A stretch of DNA of 64,000 nucleotides. It comes from Sphingomonas sp. AP4-R1 (lineage in GTDB: Bacteria; Pseudomonadota; Alphaproteobacteria; Sphingomonadales; Sphingomonadaceae). Positions 55,277 to 63,335 of the stretch are shown here, one piece after another (the first letter of the stretch is position 1; each line of letters begins with the position of its first letter). The position numbers and the translations under genes were made by a program. Below the pieces are notes generated by a model that ran no database searches, was not told where the DNA came from, and saw nothing but the letters and a program-made list of their open reading frames with translations. Where the stretch lies: assembly GCF_013113735.1 (NCBI RefSeq), contig NZ_CP053346.1, positions 2,370,001-2,434,000 on the forward strand. The letters run 5' to 3'.

Positions 55277-56767
55277 TTGGAGTGGGGCGGATCGTCGATC
55301 GCCGTGGCTGCGGCCGTGGCCAGTCTGGTGTCAGCGCACGCGGGGGCGCAGTTCGAGCCCCTGACCGTGCAAAAAGGGCCAAAGCTCGAGGCGGTGACGG
55401 CTTTTCCGCCACCCGGGACCTATGCCAACACGACCGGAATAGCGCTTGGTGCCGCTCCTGGTGCTGCGATCCACTATACCTGGGACGGCAGCAAGCCCAC
55501 CGAACAGAGCGCCCGGATCGTGCCAGGCCAGCAGTTGTTTGTCGCCGGCGTCTATGAAGGCCAGAGAGGGGTGACGTCGGGCTATACGATCCGCGCGGTT
55601 GCGACGAAGGACGGGTTTACCGACAGTGATCCGGCCACGTTCTCCTACACCGTGGAGCGCCGAGATCGGACCACGTACATTTCCGAAGACGTCGCCGACG
55701 GCGTGCGCATGATCCGCGATTCCGACAACGACAAAATGTTCCTGATCCGAGGAACGAAGGCCTATGCGCTGATCGATACGGGCATGGGGCAGGGGGCATT
55801 GCGCGACTATGTGGCGCGCTTCACAGGCGGCCTGCCGGTGATCGTCATTTTCACGCACAGTCACGGCGACCATATCGGGCAAGGCGGCCAGTTTGTCGCC
55901 GATTCCACAGAATATGTCGGCGCAGGGGACCGTGCCGCAGTTGCGCAGTTTCTTGCCCGCCAGGGTGCCGAGCCGGCGATGATCGAGGCGCATCTGAAGG
56001 TTGTCGGCGATGGAGCCCGTGTCGATTTGGGCGACCGGGCGCTCGAAATATACGAGGTGCCGGGCCACACGCCCGGATCGATCGCAATCTTCGATCCGGC
56101 CAGCGGCAATCTGTTCACAGGCGATACGTTCGGGAACAATTCTCCGCTGCCGCCGGATGTGATGTGGATGCAGGGATATCGGCAGTCGCTCGATATCTAT
56201 CTGGCCAATGTTCGTACCGTGCGCGCCAAACTGGCCGGACGCGTAAAGCGGATCTTCACCGGGCATAATGACCGCCCGCTGGAGGGCACCGTCTTTCTCG
56301 ACAATCTGCAGCGGGCGATACAGCGTGGGCTGGACGAGGGCGATCAAGCGCTGATCCCCTCGTGGAGGCCGGCAGGCATCGTCCAACTCGTCCAAGGCGA
56401 CCGCCGCGCGGATCCCAACTGGTTTGGCGTGAACGTCAACCGCGAAACTTACCTGCCGGCCGCGCCGGACCAAATCGCCGGTCTGACCGGTCTGGCCATC
56501 AGCGGCGGCGTGCTGTCTCGCCGGTTCGATCCCACGATACGAGACTATGTCGTGACGCGGCTCGGGCGGAGCGCGGTGACGATTGCGGCTATCCCCACGT
56601 CCAGCCGATCGCAGGCTTTGCGCATCGACGGCAGGGCTGCGCGCTCCGGTATGCCTGTCCGGATCGTCTCGGGGCACAACGACGTCGTGATCGAGGTGGT
56701 GGCGCCCGACGGCAAGACGAGGGCCCGCTACGGGCTGAAGATCGAGAACGGGCGCCCGGGCGGTTGA
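55277..56767 (+). CDS. Exported three-domain metallo-beta-lactamase-fold hydrolase
   Basis: About 496 residues from a TTG at 55277 with GGAGAGGG just upstream; the start is inferred from that site and from a hydrophobic signal-like segment (SIAVAAAVASLVSAHAGAQ). Residues ~35-130 resemble a chitobiase/hexosaminidase C-terminal domain (IHYTWDGSKPTEQSARI, YTIRAVATKDGFTDS). Residues ~140-390 are an MBL domain with the zinc motif HSHGDH, VPGHTPGSIAIFD and FTGHND. Residues ~415-490 resemble a cadherin-like beta-sandwich (FDPTIRDYVVTRLG). Substrate unknown; lactone or ester cleavage of a glycoside product is possible. Confidence 0.85.
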   Translation: MEWGGSSIAVAAAVASLVSAHAGAQFEPLTVQKGPKLEAVTAFPPPGTYANTTGIALGAAPGAAIHYTWDGSKPTEQSARIVPGQQLFVAGVYEGQRGVTSGYTIRAVATKDGFTDSDPATFSYTVERRDRTTYISEDVADGVRMIRDSDNDKMFLIRGTKAYALIDTGMGQGALRDYVARFTGGLPVIVIFTHSHGDHIGQGGQFVADSTEYVGAGDRAAVAQFLARQGAEPAMIEAHLKVVGDGARVDLGDRALEIYEVPGHTPGSIAIFDPASGNLFTGDTFGNNSPLPPDVMWMQGYRQSLDIYLANVRTVRAKLAGRVKRIFTGHNDRPLEGTVFLDNLQRAIQRGLDEGDQALIPSWRPAGIVQLVQGDRRADPNWFGVNVNRETYLPAAPDQIAGLTGLAISGGVLSRRFDPTIRDYVVTRLGRSAVTIAAIPTSSRSQALRIDGRAARSGMPVRIVSGHNDVVIEVVAPDGKTRARYGLKIENGRPGG

Positions 56768-56837
56768 GCCCCAAACGGCATCCATCCGCGTCGGTACCGG
56801 CCGTCTTTGGCACCAGTCACTTCGGGAAAGCCAGATC

Positions 56838-59800
56838 ATGACCCACAAGCTCTTGTTCACCTCGCTTCTTGCTTCCGCCGGCCTGTGCGGCATGGCCACC
56901 TGCCTTGTCGCTCAATCGCCGGCAAAAGCGTCTGATCCCCTTCGTTCGGGATTTGCGGATCCTGGTGCGTCGGCGCGGCCGCGTGTGTGGTGGCACTGGA
57001 TGAACGGGAACGTGACACCGGAGGGTATCCGCAAGGACATGCAATGGATGAAGCGGGTCGGGATTGCCGGCCTGCAGGCGTTCGACGCGGGGCAGGCGAC
57101 GCCACAGGTGGTGACCAAGCGGCTGCCCTACATGACGGATGGGTGGAAGGCGGCGTTCAAGGAGGCCGCGACGCTGGCGGACAGGCTGGATCTGGAACTG
57201 GGGATCGCGGCGTCGCCGGGCTGGAGCGAGACCGGCGGCCCGTGGGTGACGGCGCCGGATGCGATGAAGAAGATGGCGTGGTCCGAGACGCGGATCGCGG
57301 GCGGCAAAAGGTATCATGGCGTCCTGCCCAAGCCGCCTACGACCACGGGGGTCTTCCAGACCAGCGTGGGCGGTACGATGCTGGGTGGGCGTGCGCCGGG
57401 GCAGAACCCGCCTGAATATTATGCGGACCAGAAGGTGATCGCGGTGCGTGCGCCGGACGATTCCGTGCTGCCGGTGCCGACGATCACATCGAGTGGCGGC
57501 ACGCTCGATGCCGCCGCCTTATCGGACGGCGACATCACCAAGACGGCCGCCGCACTGACGAGCGCAAAGGATGTGGGCGGCATCTCGTGGATCCGGTTCG
57601 ATTATGGAAAGGTCGTCGTGGTGCGGGGGCTGACGGTCGCGTCGTCGATCATCGCGGCTTATTATGACGCGCTCGAGCCGAGCTTGCGCGAAGGCACGCC
57701 TCCGTCATCCTTTCGCCTCGATGCCAGTGATGACGGCGTGACATGGCGCGATACCGGCGCGGTCGTGTTCGCAGGCCGGCCTCAGCGGACCATCTCCGTG
57801 GACAGCGTCAAGGCGCGCTATTTCCGGTTTGTCAGCATCCGGCCGGCCCAACCCGCACCGCAGCCGGTCAAGCGCTTCTCGCGTCCGGTCGGTCCTGTGC
57901 CGGACAGTATCGACATCAGGGAATTGGTGCTGCGCGGCGAGCCCACCGTGCACTCGTTCGAGGAGAAGGCGGCCTTTTACAACAACACCCATTATTACGG
58001 CCTGCCTGGGGGCACGGCGGGCGCGGCGCCGAAGGCAGGCGAAGTGATCGACCTGACGGACCGGATGCAGCCGGACGGCACGCTCGACTGGCAGGTACCG
58101 CGCGGCAACTGGGTGGTGTTGCGGATCGGCTATTCGCTGACGGGTGCGATGAACCGGCCGGCCTCGCCGGAAGCGACGGGGCTGGAGGTCGACAAGCTCG
58201 ATCCGGCGGCGGTGAAGCGCTACATGGATCATTATCTGGGTATGTATCGCGATGCGAGCGGTGGCCTGATGGGCGAGCGCGGCCTGCACGCGATGATGTT
58301 CGACAGCTGGGAGGCCAGCAACGAGAACTGGACGCCCAAGATCATCGCCGAGTTCACGCGTTTGCGCGGCTACGATCCGACGCCGTGGTTGCCGGCGCTG
58401 GCGGGGTTTGAGATCGGCAATGCCGGCCAGAGCGACGCCTTCCTGTTCGACTGGCGGCGGACGCTCCAGCAGCTTTTGAAGGTCAATCATTATGAGCAGC
58501 TGACGGCCATGCTGCACGATATCGGTATGATCCGATATGGCGAAGCGCACGAGGAGCTGTTCGCCACGATGGGCGACGGCATGGAGATGAAGCAGTCGGC
58601 CGACGTCCCGATGGCGGCGATGTGGCAGGTGAACAAGCCGGGCGAGATCGAGCCGGTCTATTATAACGACATCCAGGAATCAGCTTCGGTCGCGCACATA
58701 TACGGGCAGAATATCACCGCTGCGGAATCTCTGACCGGGGGGGCGCCTTTTGGTTCGGCACCATGGGATCTGAAGCCGACCGCTGATGCGATCCTGCTGG
58801 CGGGGGTGAACCGCTTCGTGATCCACACATCGGCGCATCAGCCGATCGACAAAGGTCCGGGCATGACGCTGGGCGTCGGCCAGTATTTCACGCGCAATGA
58901 AACGTGGGCGGAGCAGGCCAAGCCTTGGGTCGACTATCTGTCGCGCGCCTCCTTCATGCTCCAGCAGGGGCGCGGGGCGAACGATGTCGCCGTCTTCTAC
59001 GGGGAGGCGGGACCTGTCATCGGCAGTTATCGTGAAATCTATCCGGCGGTGCCGGAGGGGTACCGCTACGATTATGTCAACGCCGATGTGATCATCAACC
59101 AGTTGGGGCTTCGGGACGGGCATTTCACGACACGGAGCGGAATGGACTATCGCGCACTGTTTCTGGGGCGCGGCGCTGAGCGCATCACCTTGCCGGTCCT
59201 CGAGAAGCTCAGATCGTTCGTTGAAGGTGGTGCGACCCTGATTGGTCCGAAACCCCTAGGCTCGCCGAGCCTGTCAGACGATCCTGCCAGGGTGAAGGCA
59301 ATTATCGACCTGCTCTGGCCCGGCGGAGATGTCGCGATGGTGGGCAAGGGGCGTGTGTTTGCTGCGGCCGATGCTGCGGGCGCGCTGGCGGCGATCGGAC
59401 TGGCTCCCGACGTTACCTACGCAAAGCCGCAGGCGGACAGTAAAATGATGTTCATCCACCGGAAACTGGAGGATGGGGACGCGTATTTTCTGTCGAACCG
59501 CCACGATCGCGCGGAACGAATTGAGGCCAGCTTCCGGGTCGCGGGGCTGAGGCCGGAATTGTGGGACCCGGCGACAGGGCAAGCCCGTCCCGTCTCCTAT
59601 CGCACCGAAGGCGGCCGGACGCTGGTCGATATACCGTTCGACCGGTTCGGCTCGATCATCGTGCTGTTCCGGGGGGCTGCGCCAGCGCCGTCGCGACAGG
59701 TGGCGGAGGCGGCACCGCACATTGTCGCGACGATTTCGGGGCCCTGGGACGTCACCTTCCAGCCGGATCGGGGCGCGCCTGCCGCCGCGCGCTTCGATCA

Positions 59801-60251
59801 TCTGAGCGATTTTCGCGCCAATGCCGATCCTGGCATCCGCTATTTCTCCGGCATCGCCACCTACCGGACGACGCTGGACGTGCCCCGCATGACGGCGAAA
59901 CGCGCGTCCGGCTTATGGCTGGATCTCGGCGACGTGCGCGATCTGGCGGAGGTTGTGGTGAATGGCACGCCGGTGGGAACGGTGTGGAAGCCACCTTACC
60001 GCGTCGACATATCGAGAGCGGTCAGACCGGGACGCAACATCGTGGATGTCCGATCGGTCAATCTGTGGGTCAATCGCCTGATCGGCGATGTCCAGCCCGG
60101 TGCGACGAAGAAGGTCACGTTTACGGCAGCGGACGGACAGATCGACGCGACAACGGCACGGGGGCGCTCGGCGCAGATGCCCTATAAGCCCGACGCTCCG
60201 CTGCGCCCATCCGGCTTGCTGGGCCCTGTGACGCTTGTCGAGCAGCAATGA
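56838..60251 (+). CDS. Alpha-L-rhamnosidase, glycoside hydrolase family 106
   Basis: Exported protein of 1137 residues, close in length to the founding GH106 rhamnosidase from a Sphingomonas. The signal ends near CLVAQS. The family N-terminus is SARPRVWWHWMNGNVTPEGIRKD, with GIAASPGWSETGGPWV shortly after. Further family features: FDSWEASNENWTPKI, RLRGYDPTPWLPALAG, ADVPMAAMWQ, NRFVIHTSAHQP, and C-terminal beta-sandwich segments ending in GTVWKPPYRVDIS. It removes terminal alpha-L-rhamnose with inversion (family knowledge). The first ~180 codons are nearly identical to the second GH106 gene at 63.3 kb. Confidence 0.92.
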   Translation: MTHKLLFTSLLASAGLCGMATCLVAQSPAKASDPLRSGFADPGASARPRVWWHWMNGNVTPEGIRKDMQWMKRVGIAGLQAFDAGQATPQVVTKRLPYMTDGWKAAFKEAATLADRLDLELGIAASPGWSETGGPWVTAPDAMKKMAWSETRIAGGKRYHGVLPKPPTTTGVFQTSVGGTMLGGRAPGQNPPEYYADQKVIAVRAPDDSVLPVPTITSSGGTLDAAALSDGDITKTAAALTSAKDVGGISWIRFDYGKVVVVRGLTVASSIIAAYYDALEPSLREGTPPSSFRLDASDDGVTWRDTGAVVFAGRPQRTISVDSVKARYFRFVSIRPAQPAPQPVKRFSRPVGPVPDSIDIRELVLRGEPTVHSFEEKAAFYNNTHYYGLPGGTAGAAPKAGEVIDLTDRMQPDGTLDWQVPRGNWVVLRIGYSLTGAMNRPASPEATGLEVDKLDPAAVKRYMDHYLGMYRDASGGLMGERGLHAMMFDSWEASNENWTPKIIAEFTRLRGYDPTPWLPALAGFEIGNAGQSDAFLFDWRRTLQQLLKVNHYEQLTAMLHDIGMIRYGEAHEELFATMGDGMEMKQSADVPMAAMWQVNKPGEIEPVYYNDIQESASVAHIYGQNITAAESLTGGAPFGSAPWDLKPTADAILLAGVNRFVIHTSAHQPIDKGPGMTLGVGQYFTRNETWAEQAKPWVDYLSRASFMLQQGRGANDVAVFYGEAGPVIGSYREIYPAVPEGYRYDYVNADVIINQLGLRDGHFTTRSGMDYRALFLGRGAERITLPVLEKLRSFVEGGATLIGPKPLGSPSLSDDPARVKAIIDLLWPGGDVAMVGKGRVFAAADAAGALAAIGLAPDVTYAKPQADSKMMFIHRKLEDGDAYFLSNRHDRAERIEASFRVAGLRPELWDPATGQARPVSYRTEGGRTLVDIPFDRFGSIIVLFRGAAPAPSRQVAEAAPHIVATISGPWDVTFQPDRGAPAAARFDHLSDFRANADPGIRYFSGIATYRTTLDVPRMTAKRASGLWLDLGDVRDLAEVVVNGTPVGTVWKPPYRVDISRAVRPGRNIVDVRSVNLWVNRLIGDVQPGATKKVTFTAADGQIDATTARGRSAQMPYKPDAPLRPSGLLGPVTLVEQQ
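56931..57487 (+). repeat. Direct repeat, copy 1 (5' module of GH106 gene)
   Basis: This stretch matches 63444-64000 without net insertion or deletion, about 23 mismatches in 557 by eye, most of them in one short block near 57350-57400. The flanking signal-peptide sequences are unrelated, so the boundary near the mature N-terminus is sharp. Confidence 0.9.
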
Positions 60252-60518
60252 CGAAAGAAGGCGGGTTTGCCGATCGCCAGTTCAAACCCCGCACGTTGGC
60301 GCCGTGCCAACGTAAAAGTCAAAAATGACAAACTCTCGCGCTCGATAGCATTTCGCATACTCGGATGTTCTGGCTATCGTATTTGAATATAAGGATAATA
60401 TATCAACATATTTGTTTCTAAAGAAATTGACAGCGCTCCCGGAATCGCCTTAGAAAGTCGATGCAATGCGGCGGTCGGGAAAACCCGAACAATGATCCGC
60501 AGGCGGAGGAGAGGGGCT
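60252..60518. promoter_or_regulatory. Upstream region of TonB receptor with half operator
   Basis: An AT-rich stretch (60340-60425) precedes ATTGACAGCGCT at 60426-60437, which equals the left half of the GACAG-N2-CTGTC palindromes but lacks the right arm. TTGACA here could also be a -35 element, with TAGAAA at 60451 as a weak -10 after 18 nt. GGAGGAG precedes the GTG start at 60519. Confidence 0.45.
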
Positions 60519-63227
60519 GTGAAACATTCGAAGCTATTCGTGCGTCGGCTGCAGATCGTTATGCTGGCGGGGACTGCATCGTCGGCGATCTTGCCGGCTT
60601 TAGCTCAGGCGCAAAGCATGCCGGCTACACAGCAGGATGCTGCCTCATCACAAACGCCAGAGCCCGAAACTGGGGAAAACTCGCCCGCGGTGCTTCCAGC
60701 GAGAGCCGCGTCTTCCGGGCCAAGTGATGCCGAGATCGCCGAGATCATCGTGACCGGCACAAGCATCCGTGGAGCGGCGCCGGTAGGCTCGGCCCTGATC
60801 AGCGTGACGCGTGATCAGATCACGGCGATCGGCGCGCAGACCACGCAGGACATCATTCGCAATACGCCGGCCTTTGGCGCATTCGGACAAGCTCTCGTGC
60901 CGACGGGGGACTTCGGTCAGGTCGGCATCAAGCCGTCCATCCACAATATCGGAAACGGTGCCACTCTCACGCTGATGAACGGCCATCGCCTGGTCGGAGC
61001 GGGCATTCTTCAGACCAACGCCGATCCGTCTGTCATACCGCCCGCAGCCGTGGAGCGTATCGAAGTCATCGCGGACGGTGCGTCGGCGATCTATGGCTCC
61101 GATGCGGTGGCTGGCGTGGTGAACATCATCCTGCGGAAGAACTTCAACGGCATCGAACTGTCCGGGCGCTACGGTTTCGCCGACAATTATCGCACGTTCG
61201 ACCTCAACGGGGTCATCGGGCGCAGTTGGGGGACAGGATCGATCATGGTCGCGGGCGAGTTCACCGGCAATGACTCGCTGTTCGGACGCAATCGCGATTA
61301 TGTGCTGCAGGACCAGCGCTCGATCGGGTTCAACGATCTGCGGACCACCGCGTCGATCCCGCCGAACATCACCATGCAGGGCGTGACATATGCATATCCC
61401 GGTTTCGGTACGACGCCCAATCTCTACGATAGTTCGCAAGTCGGCAGCCTAATTCCCCGCTCAAGGCGCTACAGCTTCGCCGCTTATGCCCGGCAGGAAG
61501 TCACCGACCACATCGAACTGTACAGCGATGCCTTCTATTCTCGGCGCAAATCCGTCGTGACGGTCGATCCCGGCGGCATCACGCCAACCATCACGACTGC
61601 CAACCCGTTCTTCGTGCGCGTGCCAGGCACGACGGCGAACACGCAGATCGCGCGTCTCAGTCTGCTCCCTTTGATCGGGGCTCTCTATACGCCGTCCAAG
61701 CTGAAAGGCATGGGCATCGTCCTCGGTACGAATATCGATATCGGCAGCGACTTCCGGGTGACGATCGAAGGAAACCTTGGGCACGAAGACGATACCAACA
61801 AGCAGCAGACCATCAACAACAGCGCGGTGGCGGCGGCCGCCGCAGGCACGACGACGGCCACAGCGCTCGATCCCTATACGGGGCGGACGAATCCGAGCGT
61901 GGTCGCGGGCCTGGTTGGCGTGAACGATGCCCGAAACATCCAGAATCTGCGGGAGGCTATGGCCAAGATCGATGGCCCGCTCTTCGATCTTCCCGGCGGA
62001 TCCGTGAAGATCGCGGCGGGTATCCAATATCATTATGAATCGTTGAAGCAATCATACAACACCATCGGCGTTAACGGCACCCTGGTGTCGAAGCTGAGCC
62101 GTAACTTCCTTTCGCAATATGCCGAAGTTCTGATCCCGGTGTTCGGTGACGATTTCGTGTTTCCATTGTTGCGAAAGGTCGATCTGTCAGCATCTATCCG
62201 TCACGATAAATATAGCGATGTCGGAAATACGACGAACCCGAAGTTCGGTATCAACTGGTCGCCGGCGAGGGGCATGAACCTGCACGGCTCCTACGGAACG
62301 TCGTTCCGCGCCCCACCGCTGGCGGACAAGAATCCGGCGAGTATCGACACGCGGGTGCAGCCGCTCTTTGCAAGTACGCAATTCGCGCCCCCCGGCGCAC
62401 TGCCTTCAAACTATTTCTATCTGGCGGGCAGCGATCCCGGTTTGACGCCGGAGAAGGCGAAGACTTACTCGGCGGGCGGCGATTATTCTCCGCCGTTCAT
62501 TCCCGGCCTGACCCTGGGGGCGACGTGGTGGCGGGTGAAATATTCCAACATCGTCTCCATCGCATTTCCGCCTGCACTTTATACAGATTCTAGCCTTGCG
62601 CAGTATTTCACCAACAATCCCACAGATGCGCAGATCGCCAATTTTATCGGAAATCTCCGTGTCGACGGTCTGGCCGCGAACGACCTGGCGTCGCGCGTAG
62701 CCTTGCTGTCGGGCGCGACGCGGATGATCGATCTGCGACGTAAGAACCTGGGCGTGCTTGATGCGCGCGGCATCGACTTCACGTTCAATTACAAGCGCTC
62801 GATCGGACCGGGCACGTTCCTTGCGAACTGGTCCGGAACGCGGATGAGCAGTTGGGAAACGAAGGTTTCTCCGACCGCGCCCACGGTGGATAACTTTGCC
62901 AACGGGACGCAGATTCGCTGGCGGTGGCGTGGATCGGGAAGCTATTCGATTGGTGGTGCAAACCTCCTGCTTGCCTATAATTATGTAGGTGGCTTCACCA
63001 ATCTCGGCGTCGCGGCGCAGCCCAGGGTCAAGGCGTTCAAGACCCTTGATCTTGTGGCGAGCTACGAGATCAAGAGCGATAGCTTCCTGAACGGACTGGA
63101 GCTTACGCTCAATATCGACAATCTGACCGATCAGGATCCACCCATCCGCTTCTCGGGCAATGGATACTCTACCGTATCCAATCCGCTCGGGCGCACATTC
63201 ACCTTCGGCGTCCGCAAGAAATTCTAG
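60519..63227 (+). CDS. TonB-dependent receptor (rhamnoside locus)
   Basis: Outer-membrane receptor of 902 residues. The GTG at 60519 follows GGAGGAG and gives a clean signal peptide (KHSKLFVRRLQIVMLAGTASSAILPALAQAQ); the in-frame ATG at 60492 would add a basic stretch. The plug has EIIVTGTSIRGAAPVGSALISV, TLTLMNGHRLVG and VERIEVIADGASAIYGSDAVAGVVNII; the barrel ends in GRTFTFGVRKKF. It lies between two GH106 genes, so import of rhamnosylated oligosaccharides or glycosides is likely. A terminator follows the stop. Confidence 0.94.
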   Translation: MKHSKLFVRRLQIVMLAGTASSAILPALAQAQSMPATQQDAASSQTPEPETGENSPAVLPARAASSGPSDAEIAEIIVTGTSIRGAAPVGSALISVTRDQITAIGAQTTQDIIRNTPAFGAFGQALVPTGDFGQVGIKPSIHNIGNGATLTLMNGHRLVGAGILQTNADPSVIPPAAVERIEVIADGASAIYGSDAVAGVVNIILRKNFNGIELSGRYGFADNYRTFDLNGVIGRSWGTGSIMVAGEFTGNDSLFGRNRDYVLQDQRSIGFNDLRTTASIPPNITMQGVTYAYPGFGTTPNLYDSSQVGSLIPRSRRYSFAAYARQEVTDHIELYSDAFYSRRKSVVTVDPGGITPTITTANPFFVRVPGTTANTQIARLSLLPLIGALYTPSKLKGMGIVLGTNIDIGSDFRVTIEGNLGHEDDTNKQQTINNSAVAAAAAGTTTATALDPYTGRTNPSVVAGLVGVNDARNIQNLREAMAKIDGPLFDLPGGSVKIAAGIQYHYESLKQSYNTIGVNGTLVSKLSRNFLSQYAEVLIPVFGDDFVFPLLRKVDLSASIRHDKYSDVGNTTNPKFGINWSPARGMNLHGSYGTSFRAPPLADKNPASIDTRVQPLFASTQFAPPGALPSNYFYLAGSDPGLTPEKAKTYSAGGDYSPPFIPGLTLGATWWRVKYSNIVSIAFPPALYTDSSLAQYFTNNPTDAQIANFIGNLRVDGLAANDLASRVALLSGATRMIDLRRKNLGVLDARGIDFTFNYKRSIGPGTFLANWSGTRMSSWETKVSPTAPTVDNFANGTQIRWRWRGSGSYSIGGANLLLAYNYVGGFTNLGVAAQPRVKAFKTLDLVASYEIKSDSFLNGLELTLNIDNLTDQDPPIRFSGNGYSTVSNPLGRTFTFGVRKKF

Positions 63228-63238
63228 TTCCCCACCTC

Positions 63239-63272
63239 GGGCCGGGTTCCGCAACGAGCCCGGCCCTGTTTT
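63239..63272 (+). terminator. Intrinsic terminator after TonB receptor
   Basis: Perfect 8-bp arms GGGCCGGG and CCCGGCCC around a 12-nt loop are followed by TGTTTT. It lies 12 nt after the receptor stop and separates this gene from the next GH106 gene. Confidence 0.7.
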
Positions 63273-63335
63273 CTCAAGCGGGAACGGTCGAGGTCCGAGG
63301 TGACGCGCGATCGGCTTCTCATGGATGGCAAGGCT

